A stretch of DNA of 19,674 nucleotides. It comes from Gymnopilus junonius (taxonomy: Eukaryota > Basidiomycota > Agaricomycetes > Agaricales > Galerinaceae). Shown in pieces: positions 9,083-17,640 of this stretch (position 1 is its first letter; every line of letters begins with the position of its first letter). Made by a program: the position numbers and the translations under genes. The DNA lies in contig JADNYJ010000585.1 in assembly GCA_015501075.1 (NCBI GenBank), positions 1-19,674 on the forward strand. Direction: 5' to 3'. The notes below the pieces were generated by a model, which did no database searches, was not told where the DNA came from, and saw nothing but the letters and a program-made list of their open reading frames with translations.

Positions 9083-9540
9083 TGTTATGACATTAATGAC
9101 AGAACCTAATCTGATAAGATAAGGTCTGGCATAGTAGTCATAGAGGTCATTCAATGAAGTCTGCTAAGGTATTGTCTTCGACAGAAGATTGCCTTAGTGG
9201 TTCAAGTTTGCTCTGGTTGTTACAAGAGAGTATATTCTCAAGAACAAGCTAAAGTACATCATAGTCTAGCTACTGTTTATATAGTTATTTGTGTTTGATA
9301 ATAATATAATGAAATGACGATGAAACAAGGGGAATCGGAAGGGGATGATCATCATAGAGTACTGCGGAAGGGATGATGATCAGAAAAGAAAGATTGTCCT
9401 CATACAAGTAAGAAAGAGAATGATCATCTCATGAGCGAAGATGATCATGAAGAAACTATAAATAGTAAATCATTCGATAAATGATAAGGAAAAGAAAATG
9501 AGGGGCATGCGATAAGATAAGAGAAAAGAGAATCATAACA
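9083..9540 (-). repeat. 3' LTR of the Gypsy element (458 bp)
   Basis: The LTR begins TGTTATGA (9083-9090) and ends TCATAACA (9533-9540), a perfect 8-bp terminal inverted repeat with canonical TG...CA ends. The polypurine tract abuts the inner edge. On the transcribed (minus) strand a TATATAAAC box lies at 9283-9275. Four TGATCA palindromes lie upstream of it at 9442-9447, 9421-9426, 9377-9382 and 9346-9351. The partner 5' LTR is not in the window. Confidence 0.85.
9275..9283 (-). promoter_or_regulatory. Putative TATA box in the Gypsy LTR
   Basis: The minus strand reads TATATAAAC inside the LTR, 60-170 bp downstream of the TGATCA cluster. This is the expected position for a U3 core promoter, with transcription starting perhaps 25-35 bp further on. 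The same signal in the absent 5' LTR would drive the element. Confidence 0.5.
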
Positions 9541-9552
9541 TTACCCCCCTAC
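9541..9552 (-). promoter_or_regulatory. Polypurine tract
   Basis: On the minus strand AGTAGGGGGGTAA directly precedes the LTR start TGTTATGA. This is the expected position and composition of the plus-strand DNA primer of an LTR retrotransposon, and it fixes the element's orientation. Confidence 0.75.
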
Positions 9553-9573
9553 TAAGAATTGAAGCCCCTGGCT

Positions 9574-10782
9574 TCAATAATGGGGCTCACTGCTCATGTT
9601 GTTCTCCACCTCTTCTCCCTGCCAGGTGTCATGCACTGCATCATACCAATCGTTCGGCATGTTGTCGATGTCATCGACATGTGCCAGTTGTTCTTCGGTG
9701 AATTCGTAGGCATAGCCTATGAATTCCCCGTCACTTCATCAGATCGGTCATCGACTACAGTTGATTGAGTTGTGTCCTGGATGATACTGGCGGCAATGGC
9801 GGCAGCAGTAGCTGCGGCAGTCTGCCTGCCAGTGGTTTGCACTGCTGCAAACAAAGCAGCATCGTCGTGGGCTTGGTCGGGGGTTCATTGGGGTTCGGGC
9901 GGGTCAGAAGGGTGTCTGGGGTCGGGGTGGTATTGAAGAAGGTACGGCATAGGGAGGAGGGTTGTTACGGGCAGTGTTCTGGGCAGAGGTCATCTGCATG
10001 GTGGCAAGGGCGTGCCTTCGGGGGACTGTGGTGGGCAGCATGGTTGGGGGTGGTGCATGGGAGCATGTCGAAATGGGTCCTGGGGAATGGTCGTCAATGG
10101 TGGTGGTGATGACGAATCATTCATCACGAGGAGGAATGGGTGGGTAGGTCTGTGGAGCAGTGTCATAAGAAGAGGGTGAGTGGTAAGGTTCCTCCTCAGA
10201 CCTGATAGCAGAGGTTGTGGTAGGGGGTCATTCTCCTTGTCATCTGCTGCTAACAAGGAGGGGGTTGATGGCTCTCTTGAGCCGGAAGCGCATTAGCATC
10301 TCAAACAGTTGGAGGGATTTTGTTTGGGATGCTTTGACTGCTTCGCGATGGCGGTCGGTGCAGTCAGTTTCGTGTTTGAACTGCCAGAGGGTGTCTCTAA
10401 GGAAGGGGTCATTCTGGAGGACCTCGAGGGTGGTGGAGTAGCAGTGGGGGTGTTTCAGGAACTGGGTGAGTTCCTTGTGGGTCAACTGTTGGAAGTCAAT
10501 GAAATCTAGTAAGTTGAGGAAATCCTCAACAGAATGAATGGGGGCATGTACCGTAGGAATGGGAGGTGGGTATCTAGTGGAAGGGGCATCATTTGGATCG
10601 GGTGAATCAGAGGAGGAGTCCATCTGAGAGAGACGGACTTCAGTTCTAGTATGAGAGGACGAGGGGGTGGGGGTCAGTTCAAGCGAGGGTGCATTCGCTT
10701 GGGCGAGGCGAGTGCGTATTATGGAGGGAGACAAGTTGGGGGCAGAGGCAGCAGCATGGGTTCGAGAGGAGAGGTGAGGCAT
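9574..10782 (-). pseudogene. Gypsy extra ORF3: zinc-knuckle protein downstream of Pol
   Basis: From ATG 10782 one frame runs about 400 codons to TGA 9574-9576 (or TAA 9541-9543), with no frameshift and no TAA/TAG. It is interrupted by TGA at 10240, 10228, 10117, 9904, 9748, 9739 and 9736. The N-terminus is Ser/Pro-rich. A helical segment (about residues 80-180) contains VEDFLNLLDFIDFQQLT and FEMLMRFRLKRAINPLL. A Pro-rich linker follows. Near 9860-9755 are two knuckles: C-x2-C-x4-H-x4-C (CFVCSSANHWQADC) and C-x2-C-x6-H-x4-C (CRHCRQYHPGHNSINC). The tail is acidic. Such knuckles usually bind nucleic acid. The ORF lies between the chromodomain and the polypurine tract, so it belongs to the element and is not Gag, which has its own knuckle. 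I do not recognise a named family; a second nucleocapsid-like or regulatory factor is inference. Confidence 0.65.
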
Positions 10783-10837
10783 GTTTGTAGAGGATGATGA
10801 AGGGACTGAAGAAATGAGGGGAACAGGTTCACCTGTT

Positions 10838-11163
10838 TTATAGGTGTTCCAAGTATTCCTCGAGGATCATTTTCAGTTTCTTGATCAGGCATCTTGATGC
10901 CTTCTCCTTGACCGGGGTGATGGTTTCAGTCTCCCATCTTGAGGTCTCTCTGTTGATCATCGGACTGTAATAATAGCCTTCCTTTCGTATTTGTTGTTCC
11001 AGGGTATATTTTTGGGTAGAGGGGCTGGTGGTTTGCAGGCAAACTTCCATTCCCAGTACGTGATTTTCATTTCTTCAGGGGTCGGTGGAGGTTTTGGGAA
11101 CATGAATAAGTCAATCATGAAGGTATCATTGATGTAGAGTGGGGACGTGGTGTTCGAGTTCAT
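10838..11163 (-). pseudogene. Short Gypsy ORF between Pol and ORF3, frameshifted
   Basis: ATG 11163 overlaps the Pol stop as ATGA and begins a frame open to 10957 (68 codons, starting MNSNTTSPLY and containing PKPPPTPEEM). A second overlapping frame (open 11050-10838) continues with plausible composition (RETSRWETETITPVKEKASR and a Leu/Lys-rich end). One frame change between about 10970 and 11050 would join them into roughly 108 codons. It ends 55 bp before ORF3. I do not recognise the product. Because TGA may replace CGA in this element, the Pol stop itself could be secondary and this region could have been a Pol extension. Confidence 0.35.
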
Positions 11164-11390
11164 GATTGGTATGGCAGTAGAGAGTGAAGTTGTTTGTAAA
11201 CTTCAAGTTTCTCTGATGCATTGGCAAGATTTGATCCAGGTTCCCACAATGCTTCAGTTATAGGATAGCCAAGCCATTTGACATAGTATTGGCAGCGTCC
11301 ATTTCTGTACTTTTGATGGTTCAGAATGGTTTCAACTTCATATTCTGACTCTCCATCAATTGTTTCAGGGGGTGGTTGTGTGAAGTTTCA
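11160..11390 (-). pseudogene. Chromodomain at the C-terminus of Gypsy Pol
   Basis: The translation shows the chromodomain core EYEVETILNHQKYR, then QYYVKWLGYP and ALWEP, the hallmark aromatic and Trp positions of the fold. Chromodomains fused to integrase direct chromovirus insertion, often through binding methylated histone H3. The domain is intact here. An in-frame TGA at 11388-11390 lies just before it, so even with the rest repaired it would be separated from the integrase. The frame ends at TGA 11160-11162. Confidence 0.85.
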
Positions 11391-12620
11391 GCCATGAACC
11401 TGTGTTTCCATGTAGGGCATTAACAACATTGCATGGAAGATGTCATGAATCTTCCATGTCTTTGGCAGTTGTAGCTGACACGTGAAAGGTCCTAGGATGC
11501 ATTTGATCTTGAACGGTCCTTCTCTTCTCGGTGCCAGCTTCTTGTTGTATCATGTCTTGAGGTTCCTGGAGTCAAGCCACACCTTCTGTCCTTCTTTGAA
11601 TGGTACAAAGTTGGACTTTCGTCGATCAGCCATTCTTGCTCTAGCCAGTTCGTGTGCAGCGAGAGCTTCCTTTCTATCCGAAATAAGGTTCTTCAGTTTC
11701 TCTTCTACAGAGGGAAACTTTGTATTTTTGAACATGGTGGGAATAGCAACTGGGTTAGTTCCGAACATAAGTTCGAATGGGGTTCTTTGCCTGTCAGCAT
11801 GTCTTCAATTGTTATGGATGAATTCCAGGGTGCCAACGTGTTGTTTCCAGGTGGTCAGGTTGGAGGAGCAATAGATAGCAAGATATGCTTCTATTTCCTG
11901 ATTGAATCATTCAGGGGTACCATCTGACTGAGGATGATACACCGTTGACAGTTTTGACTTGATTCCAAGAAGTTTGAGCAATTCTTGGAAGGTTCTTGCT
12001 GCAAACTGGGGTCCTCTGTCAGAAATGATACTATCCGGTAGACCAAATCACTTGAAAAGGTTGTCCTGAAGGAGTAGTGCTGCTCCTTCTTGCGGAAGAG
12101 TTTTCGAGCAAGGCATGATAATTACCCCTTTGTAAGTCCGTGATCGACCATGATCAATGAAGAATCAAATCCGTCGATGCTGGGAAGGTCTGTGATCATG
12201 TCCATGGAGCATTGTGTGAATGGCCTCATGGATTTGGCTCCTTCGATTGGGTGTAAGGAGGGATTCACTGGGTTTCAGTTGATCTTAAACTGTTGGCATT
12301 GTCCGCACCCTTTGACATAATTCTTAATGAATGTTCGCATTCCAGGCCACCAGTATAGTTGTCATACTGCATTGTATGTTTCCAGTTCTCTGGGGTGTCC
12401 TGTGGTGACCGAGTCATGGTACATCGCGATGATTTTCCTGCGTAGTTCTTGATCATCGGGAATATAGTTCTTTTTCTTGTAAAAGACTAATTCGCCAATG
12501 CCTTCCATTTGCATTGTCTCCCAGTCATCTAAGTCTTTTGCGAGACTTCGAGGTCCTTCTTGTGTTAGGAGTTTCAATGCATCTACTATGTCTTTGTCCT
12601 GTTTCCTGGATTGGGCAATT
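11391..12620 (-). pseudogene. Gypsy integrase, broken
   Basis: The order is: zinc-binding HHCC domain (MYHDSVTTGH, then WWPGM and CGQCQ) at about 12440-12300; catalytic core with Asp in SMDMITD (about 12200), Asp in SDRGPQF (about 12015) and Glu in [10 protein letters not shown] (about 11915); then the C-terminal GPFKI region (about 11520). Integrase inserts the element cDNA into the host genome. The DDE triad is present. Stops are TGA at 12362, 12275, 12048, 11907, 11805 and 11550. A frameshift lies at the four-C run near 12124-12127, just after VDHGLTKG, where one base appears missing. Confidence 0.85.
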
Positions 12621-13285
12621 TCCATTTGGAGATCGGCGTCAATCAAATTTATAAATAGATTCTCCGGAAGGAGAATCTTGTCTTCATTGTCATGATCCTC
12701 ATCAGGGATCATGTCCGGTCTATGTGAGAGGGCGTCCGATTGTACCATTTTGCTTCCGGGGAGGTGAACCAGTTGGATGTCATATTCTGAAAGGAATAGT
12801 GACCATCTCGCTTGGCATCTATTCAATTTTTGAGTGCTTCTGAAGTATGTCAGATTCTTGTGGTCTGAATAGATGACTGTGGTGAAGGTCGATCCTTGAA
12901 TGTAGTGTCTCCATTCCTTAAGGGATCGGATCATAGCCAATAGTTCTCTGTCATAAATCTCATAATTTCTCTCGGTAGGAGAGAACATCTTCGAGATGAA
13001 TGCCACTGGGTGTCGGTCTCCGTTGCTGTCCAACTGTGTTAAAACTGCTCCAGATGTGTATTTTGATGCATCGCATTCAATCTGGAATTGTTTCATGGTG
13101 TCCAGCATGGTCAAGACAGGTTCTTCCATGAATTTTTGTTTCAGTAGCTCGAATGATTTCTTGGTGTCTTCATTCCATTCGAAGCTACAGTCCTTCTTTA
13201 ATAGCTCATTAAGCACGCAAGCTATTTCCAAGTATTTCCTGATAAATCGCCTGTAAAAGTTTCCAAATCCTAGGAAGGATCGGAC
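12621..13285 (-). pseudogene. Gypsy RNase H domain and connection
   Basis: The minus frame is open over 13285-12365. It contains CDASKYTSGAVLTQ (first catalytic Asp), FSPTERNYEIYDRELLA (Glu), YSDHKNLTYF (Asp) and ALSHRPD (last Asp), in the order and spacing of Ty3/Gypsy RNase H, which removes the RNA strand of the replication hybrid. This is the longest undamaged stretch of the element. It is preceded by TAA 13286-13288, the only non-TGA in-frame substitution stop seen in the element. Confidence 0.88.
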
Positions 13286-14035
13286 TTATTTTACATTCTT
13301 CAGTTCCGGCCAGTCAGCTATACTGCTGAGCTTTGAGGGGTCCATCGAGATCGTTCCTTCTTGGATAATCATTCCAAGATAATCAATTTTCATCTGGGCG
13401 AACACACATTTTTCCAGTTTCAAATACAAGTCATTGTCCTGGAGTATTTGAAGTACTTCCTTCATTATCTGTTCCAGTTTCTTCTTATCTCTGTGGAAGA
13501 TAAGAATGTCATCCATGTAGATGATAATGAATCCTTGATGGATGACATCCTTAAACATTGAGTCCATCATCGACTGGAAGGTCACCGGGGAATTACACAT
13601 GCCGAAGAACATGACCGTTGGTTCGAATAGTCCCTTGTTTGTTGTGAATGCTGCTTTCCATTGGTCACCATCCTTGATCCAAATATTGTTATAACCCCAT
13701 CAGATGTCAAGTTTAGTAAAATACTTGGCTCCTTTGAGTTTATCCATAAGTTCGGGGATCAGAGGGAGGGGATAGGCATTCTTGACAGTCCATTCATTCA
13801 GGTGCTGGTAGTCTTGGCAGGGTCAAAGTTTTCCATCCTTCTTGGATACGAAAAAGAAGGGGGAAGCCATGGGCAATTTAGACAGTTGGATGTATCCCTT
13901 CTCCAGGTTTTCTTCCAGGAATTTGTCCAGTTCAGTATCCTCTGAGGGCGTCAGAGGATACATCTTGAAGACCTTTGGTTGAAAACCTTCCTTGAGTTCG
14001 ATCTTGTGGTCCCAAGATCGAGATTTGGGGAATCA
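13286..14035 (-). pseudogene. Gypsy reverse transcriptase, broken
   Basis: RT copies element RNA into cDNA. Visible are the entry region ([16 protein letters not shown]), [32 protein letters not shown], the Asp of motif A in TKLDI, MFFGMCNSPVTFQSMM, and the catalytic YMDD at 13519-13508 within IIYMDDILIF. TGA codons at 14033, 13823 and 13700 break it, the last right after TKLDI. The stop at 13286-13288 is TAA where related elements have Glu, which needs a different change. Confidence 0.88.
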
Positions 14036-14707
14036 GTTGGCTGTGTCCTTGTCAAAGATGTTCAGGTATTCATGGTATTCCAGTGGGATCATTTCTTTGA
14101 GCGGTTTCTCTTCCTTCTTCACATCATGTTTCTGAGCAAAGATTTGCAAGGAAGTTAATTTCATGTTGATCCAAATTTCATCATTGTCTTCTGGGATGTT
14201 CCAAATCTCCTTCGTTTCCAGAAGGGGTTCGTTACCTAAAAAGGAAATGATTAAGTCTGAAGAGTCATCCAATTGATTGACTTGTTGGATTTCCTCATCA
14301 GGTACTTCTTCTATTTGGGAAGTAGTACTAATCTCCCTGTTGAGTTTGACGTGTCCATTTTTCCAGTTGATGTCCAGGTTGTTTTCTTCGAACCAGGGAA
14401 AACCAAGAATAATCTTCTGTTTTCCTAGGCTGGTGACCAGTAGTCATTCCGTTCAGGGTTGTCCGTCGATATCGAGTTTTAGATCAATGTAGTGCTTGAT
14501 GGTTCCTTTTTTGTTTGGGGTTCCATCTACATTGAAAACTTGGATTTCTTTTTCCAGTGCCTTTGTCTCCAGGTTGTGTTTCTTTGTGAAGTTCTGGTCA
14601 ATGAACTTCCCTTTTGCTCCGGTGTCTCCCAGAGCAGTTCCAATGATTTTTGTTCTGTTCTCAGTCTCAAATGAAAATGGCAATTGGAGCGATTTATTTT
14701 CAATTCA
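14036..14707 (-). pseudogene. Gypsy aspartic protease and linker
   Basis: The protease active-site motif GDTGAKGKF lies near 14629-14603, and a second conserved strand IILGFPWFEENN near 14420-14385, both typical of retrotransposon aspartic proteases that process Gag-Pol. TGA codons occur at 14705, 14453 and 14444. The frame in front of the protease matches the one ending at TGA 14705-14707, so Gag and Pol could have been one reading frame or joined by a programmed shift; damage prevents a decision. Confidence 0.75.
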
Positions 14708-15616
14708 AGCTGAGACTACAGAATAAATATCTAAGGAAGGAGTTGCATATGTTGGTCTCATGCATCTCCTTATTGAAAACCTCCTGGTCTCCCATTTCGT
14801 ATACTTCTTCACGTTCTTCTTCAGTAAGGTCCTGCATGAGGGACCTGATGTGTGCATAGAGTGCTTTCCCTTTGAGGGGGTTCTTTCTTGGTGGAGGGTT
14901 CCTCCTGTTCTTGCCCTTCTCGGGGCAGTCTCTTGAGACATGCCAGGCTTCTTGCATCGGAAGCAGAGCCCCTTTCTCATGAGCTCACTTCTTTCTTCTG
15001 GGGTCATGGCATTGACGTCGATCTTGTCAACGTCCATGGCATTCGGGTCATGGTGGTTCATTCGGGGTCCCGGTGCATGGTAGTGTGGAACGGGGTTTCC
15101 TCTGGCTATGTTAGCCCACCAAGTCTTTCATTCATTCGGTGCCTGGTGGTGGTCTTGCCCAAGAGGTGCGCTAAGTTCGTTCGATGGGTGTCATACTCAA
15201 CTGCCTTCCGCTGCCAGGTGGCTAGCGTGGTTGGGAGTATGTTGAGTCCCATAATCTTCTCTTGAAGCCAATTGCTTAAGGCATTCATATAATAATCAAT
15301 TAAGATGCTCTCATTCCCAGTGGTGGGAATCTTGGCAGTCTTGACAAGTTCATTGAACTTGGTGTTTAGTTCGGCGGCTGAAGCTTTTCCCTGCTTCAGG
15401 TTTCGGAGTTTGAAGAATGCTTGGTCCTTCATCTCAGTTGGTTTGAAGGCTTCGTTAAAGGCCCTTTCGAAGTCTAGGGTTGAACCATAGTTTTTGGTGA
15501 TTGCTCCGGTAGGTACGCCTGTGGCGTTTTTGACTTCTTTGGTGTGGTCTTCTCTCCAAGCCTTCTTCCAGGCTTCTGCTTCTCCTCCTTTGAGAAGTCC
15601 AAGGGTGAACACAATT
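14708..15616 (-). pseudogene. Gypsy Gag (capsid part and nucleocapsid knuckle), 5'-truncated
   Basis: The open segment 15612-15109 is capsid-like (FTLGLLKGGEAEAWKKAW at its start; YDTHRTNLAHLLGK near its end). The nucleocapsid follows with DPNAMDVDKIDVNAMTPEER and a CCHC knuckle CFRCKKPG...HVSRDC. The frame moves 0, +1, +2 and back across this region. Shifts near 15112-15116 (in the G run before GCTAAC), at 14941-14944 (inside the knuckle, one C missing) and between about 14740 and 14770 break it. The N-terminal part of Gag is lost where LINE copy 2 begins. Confidence 0.8.
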
Positions 15617-16690
15617 CAGTTATTGGAGCCCCAAACCACCCTGATTGGAAGGTTATGGTTCGGCCTGACCCCACTGGGCTCTGGCCATGTGTTCTGACCT
15701 ACGTCTCAATGAGGCTGAACCCCTGGCGCCCTGCCATGCGATGAGATCTTATAGATCACTGCAATATCATGGCGGTTTCTCTGTTTACTGGGGACACCAT
15801 TGTTAATTTACTGAATGTGTATTCTGATGACAAGCACACAGCTATCAACTTGCTCACCGAGCAGGCCAACTTTCTCCCAATGTTTCATTACATGGGGGGT
15901 GATTTTAACTGTCATTCGAGTAAGTGGGACCCTGGTGTCCTGCATCATCAGATGACAGCTAATAACTTGCTGAACACGGCAGCTATGCTGGGACTGATGC
16001 TTTCTCTCCCAGTCAATCCGGGTCCCACTCACATCCCTGGGAACCCATCACTATGAGAGTCGGTCATTGACCTCATCTTTGTTCAGCCTACCGAGGAGCT
16101 GTCTGCAGGCACTTGGCAAGGGGAATTGTGGCGCGGACCATCAGACCATGTTCCGCTGGCCTGCTCTATTTCTGTTGCTCTGGCGGCAGCAACTGTTCCG
16201 ATGTGCTCACTGCCACTGGATCAATTGGATGACTTTGTGTTGTCCATCATTGAGAAGCTCAAGGGCATTGATCCCTATGCGCCGATTGACACCCCGGATC
16301 AGGTGGAGGCTGTGTCTTGGATGTGGCTTCTGCTTTCTCGGAGGCTTGGCTAAAGTACTCCAAGATGATTCGTCTTTCCCCTCACTCTTGTCCTTGGTGG
16401 GACAACTCATGTGAGGATTCCTTCGATGCTTATCAGTGGGATAACTCTCACAATAACCATAAAATTTTCAGCAAAGCTGTTAAAGCTGCTAACACAAGTT
16501 CTTTGATGAGTGCATCACTGAAGTTGCTACTACTAACAAGCACCCCTGGGATCTCATGAACTGGATCCAGCAGCGCAAGTTACCACCCTCTGAGGCTATC
16601 CAATTCAACGGGCAGCCCTGCATGATATGCCCTCCCTTTGGGATGCCCTTCATGGCATGTACAATTGCCTCTGACTGACCGTATGACATA
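15617..16690 (+). pseudogene. LINE copy 2 endonuclease remnant
   Basis: The frame 15617-16316 retains GDFNCH, ESVIDLIF and GPSDH but lacks the N-terminal catalytic Asn and Glu. TGA at 15742-15744 is specific to this copy, while TGA at 16054-16056 falls at the same codon as TGA 8191-8193 of copy 1. Compared with copy 1, single bases are missing near 16317, 16490 and 16620, and small differences near 16670 further disturb the frame. It follows that this copy could not encode a working endonuclease. Confidence 0.8.
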
Positions 16691-17640
16691 GTGGCCTCAC
16701 CTCTCTTCCTGATATGGAAGTGCGAGAGTGGACCCCTTTTCACTGCTAGAATGAGGGAGGCCTTGGCATCCTGCTCTAACAACTCAGCACTGGGTCCTGA
16801 TCATATTAAGTGGTCACACCTTAAGGCAATTATCCGCGATGAACACTGTCTTCAGGTGTTCATGCAGTTAGCTAACGCCTGCCTTTGGGTTGGGTACTGG
16901 CTACTCACTTTAAGGATCCTTGTCGTTATTATTCCTAAGCCGAACAAGCCCTCGTATTCCATGCCTAAGGCGTTCAGGCCTATCGTACTCCTGAACACCC
17001 TTGGCAAATTGGTTGAAAAGATGCTTTCCAACCACATTCAATTTGATGCTGTTAAGCACAATATTTTCATCCTAATCAACTCAGCGGTGTGCGGCAGTTC
17101 CACCGAGGACGTGGGTTGCTCCTCATGCACTTGGTGCATGCGGGGTGGGCTCGCAGTCTAAAGACCAGTGTCATCGCCTTTGATGTGGCACAGTTCTTCC
17201 CTTCCCTCAATCACGAAGTGTTGATCATGATTCTCAGGAAGCAGGGCTTTCCTCCTAATGTGGTGGAATTCTTTTCATCATACCTGGTCAGCCGTTCCAT
17301 GTCTTATGCCTGGAATGGCTTTCAATCTGACCCCCGACAGGCTGATGTCAGTGTGGGAGCAGGGCTCTGCTTTGTCCCTGGTACTGTCAGCACTCTTTCT
17401 CGCACCAGTGCTGAAGCTCTTCATGCAGAATGAGTCAGTTTCCGATACCACTTTGCTCTCTTATGTTGATGATGGCACACTTATTGTGCAGTCAAAGACA
17501 CTTGATGACAATTGCTTAGCCCTGAAGCGGTCCTATGCAGTGATCTTCAAACTTTTCAACAAAGTTCGCCCTCGCTCTTGAGCACGACAAGATGGAGTTA
17601 TTCCATTTTGATTGTTCTCATTCTGAGTTCAATCTGTCTG
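16691..17640 (+). pseudogene. LINE copy 2 reverse transcriptase, frameshifted
   Basis: Motifs appear in order but in several frames: NNSALGPDHI (about 16780), VVIIPKPNKPSYSMP and AFRPIVLLNTLGKLVEKML (16920-17030), motif A AFDVAQFFPSLNHE (from 17176), a motif B-like segment (about 17380), motif C LLSYVDDGTL with YVDD at 17462-17473, and the following helix near 17510-17560. Both catalytic positions (Asp of motif A, Asp pair of motif C) are present. Frame changes occur around 17085, between 17220 and 17400, and near 17580. Confidence 0.8.

Larger units (their letters stand above)
9083..15616 (-). mobile_element. Ty3/Gypsy chromovirus retrotransposon, 5'-truncated, minus strand
   Basis: Minus-strand order is Gag, protease, RT, RNase H, integrase, chromodomain, short ORF, zinc-knuckle ORF3, polypurine tract, 3' LTR. 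RT before integrase plus the chromodomain places it among chromoviruses. The left end is the outer edge of the 3' LTR, lying directly on LINE copy 1. The right end is inside the capsid part of Gag, where LINE copy 2 begins; the 5' LTR, primer-binding site and Gag N-terminus are absent from the window. The coding region carries more than twenty in-frame TGA codons, one TAA and at least four frameshifts, so the copy is inactive. Confidence 0.9.

Noticed and set aside
9765..10147. Plus-strand Gly/Trp-rich frame resembling a low-complexity protein
   Set aside because: It is antisense to ORF3, whose minus frame gives zinc knuckles and an acidic C-terminus.
9574..10242. TGA as a reassigned or recoded sense codon in ORF3
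   Set aside because: TGA interrupts unrelated frames on both strands, sits where Arg is plausible, and real stops in the same elements also use TGA; CpG decay explains it more simply.
12996..13945. Plus-strand open frames over Gypsy RT/RNase H
   Set aside because: They are antisense to clear YMDD and RNase H motifs on the minus strand.
15599..15616. CCAAGGGTGA before the LINE copy 2 start resembling CCCAAAGGTGA of copy 1, suggesting LINE sequence begins earlier
   Set aside because: Spacing to the common CAGTTATTGG differs by 6 bases and the segment codes for the Gag residues VFTLGL on the minus strand; at most it is microhomology at the junction.
7752..16930. LINE similarity on both sides of Gypsy as two halves of one interrupted LINE
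   Set aside because: The two sides overlap by about 1.3 kb and differ in many bases, so they are different copies.
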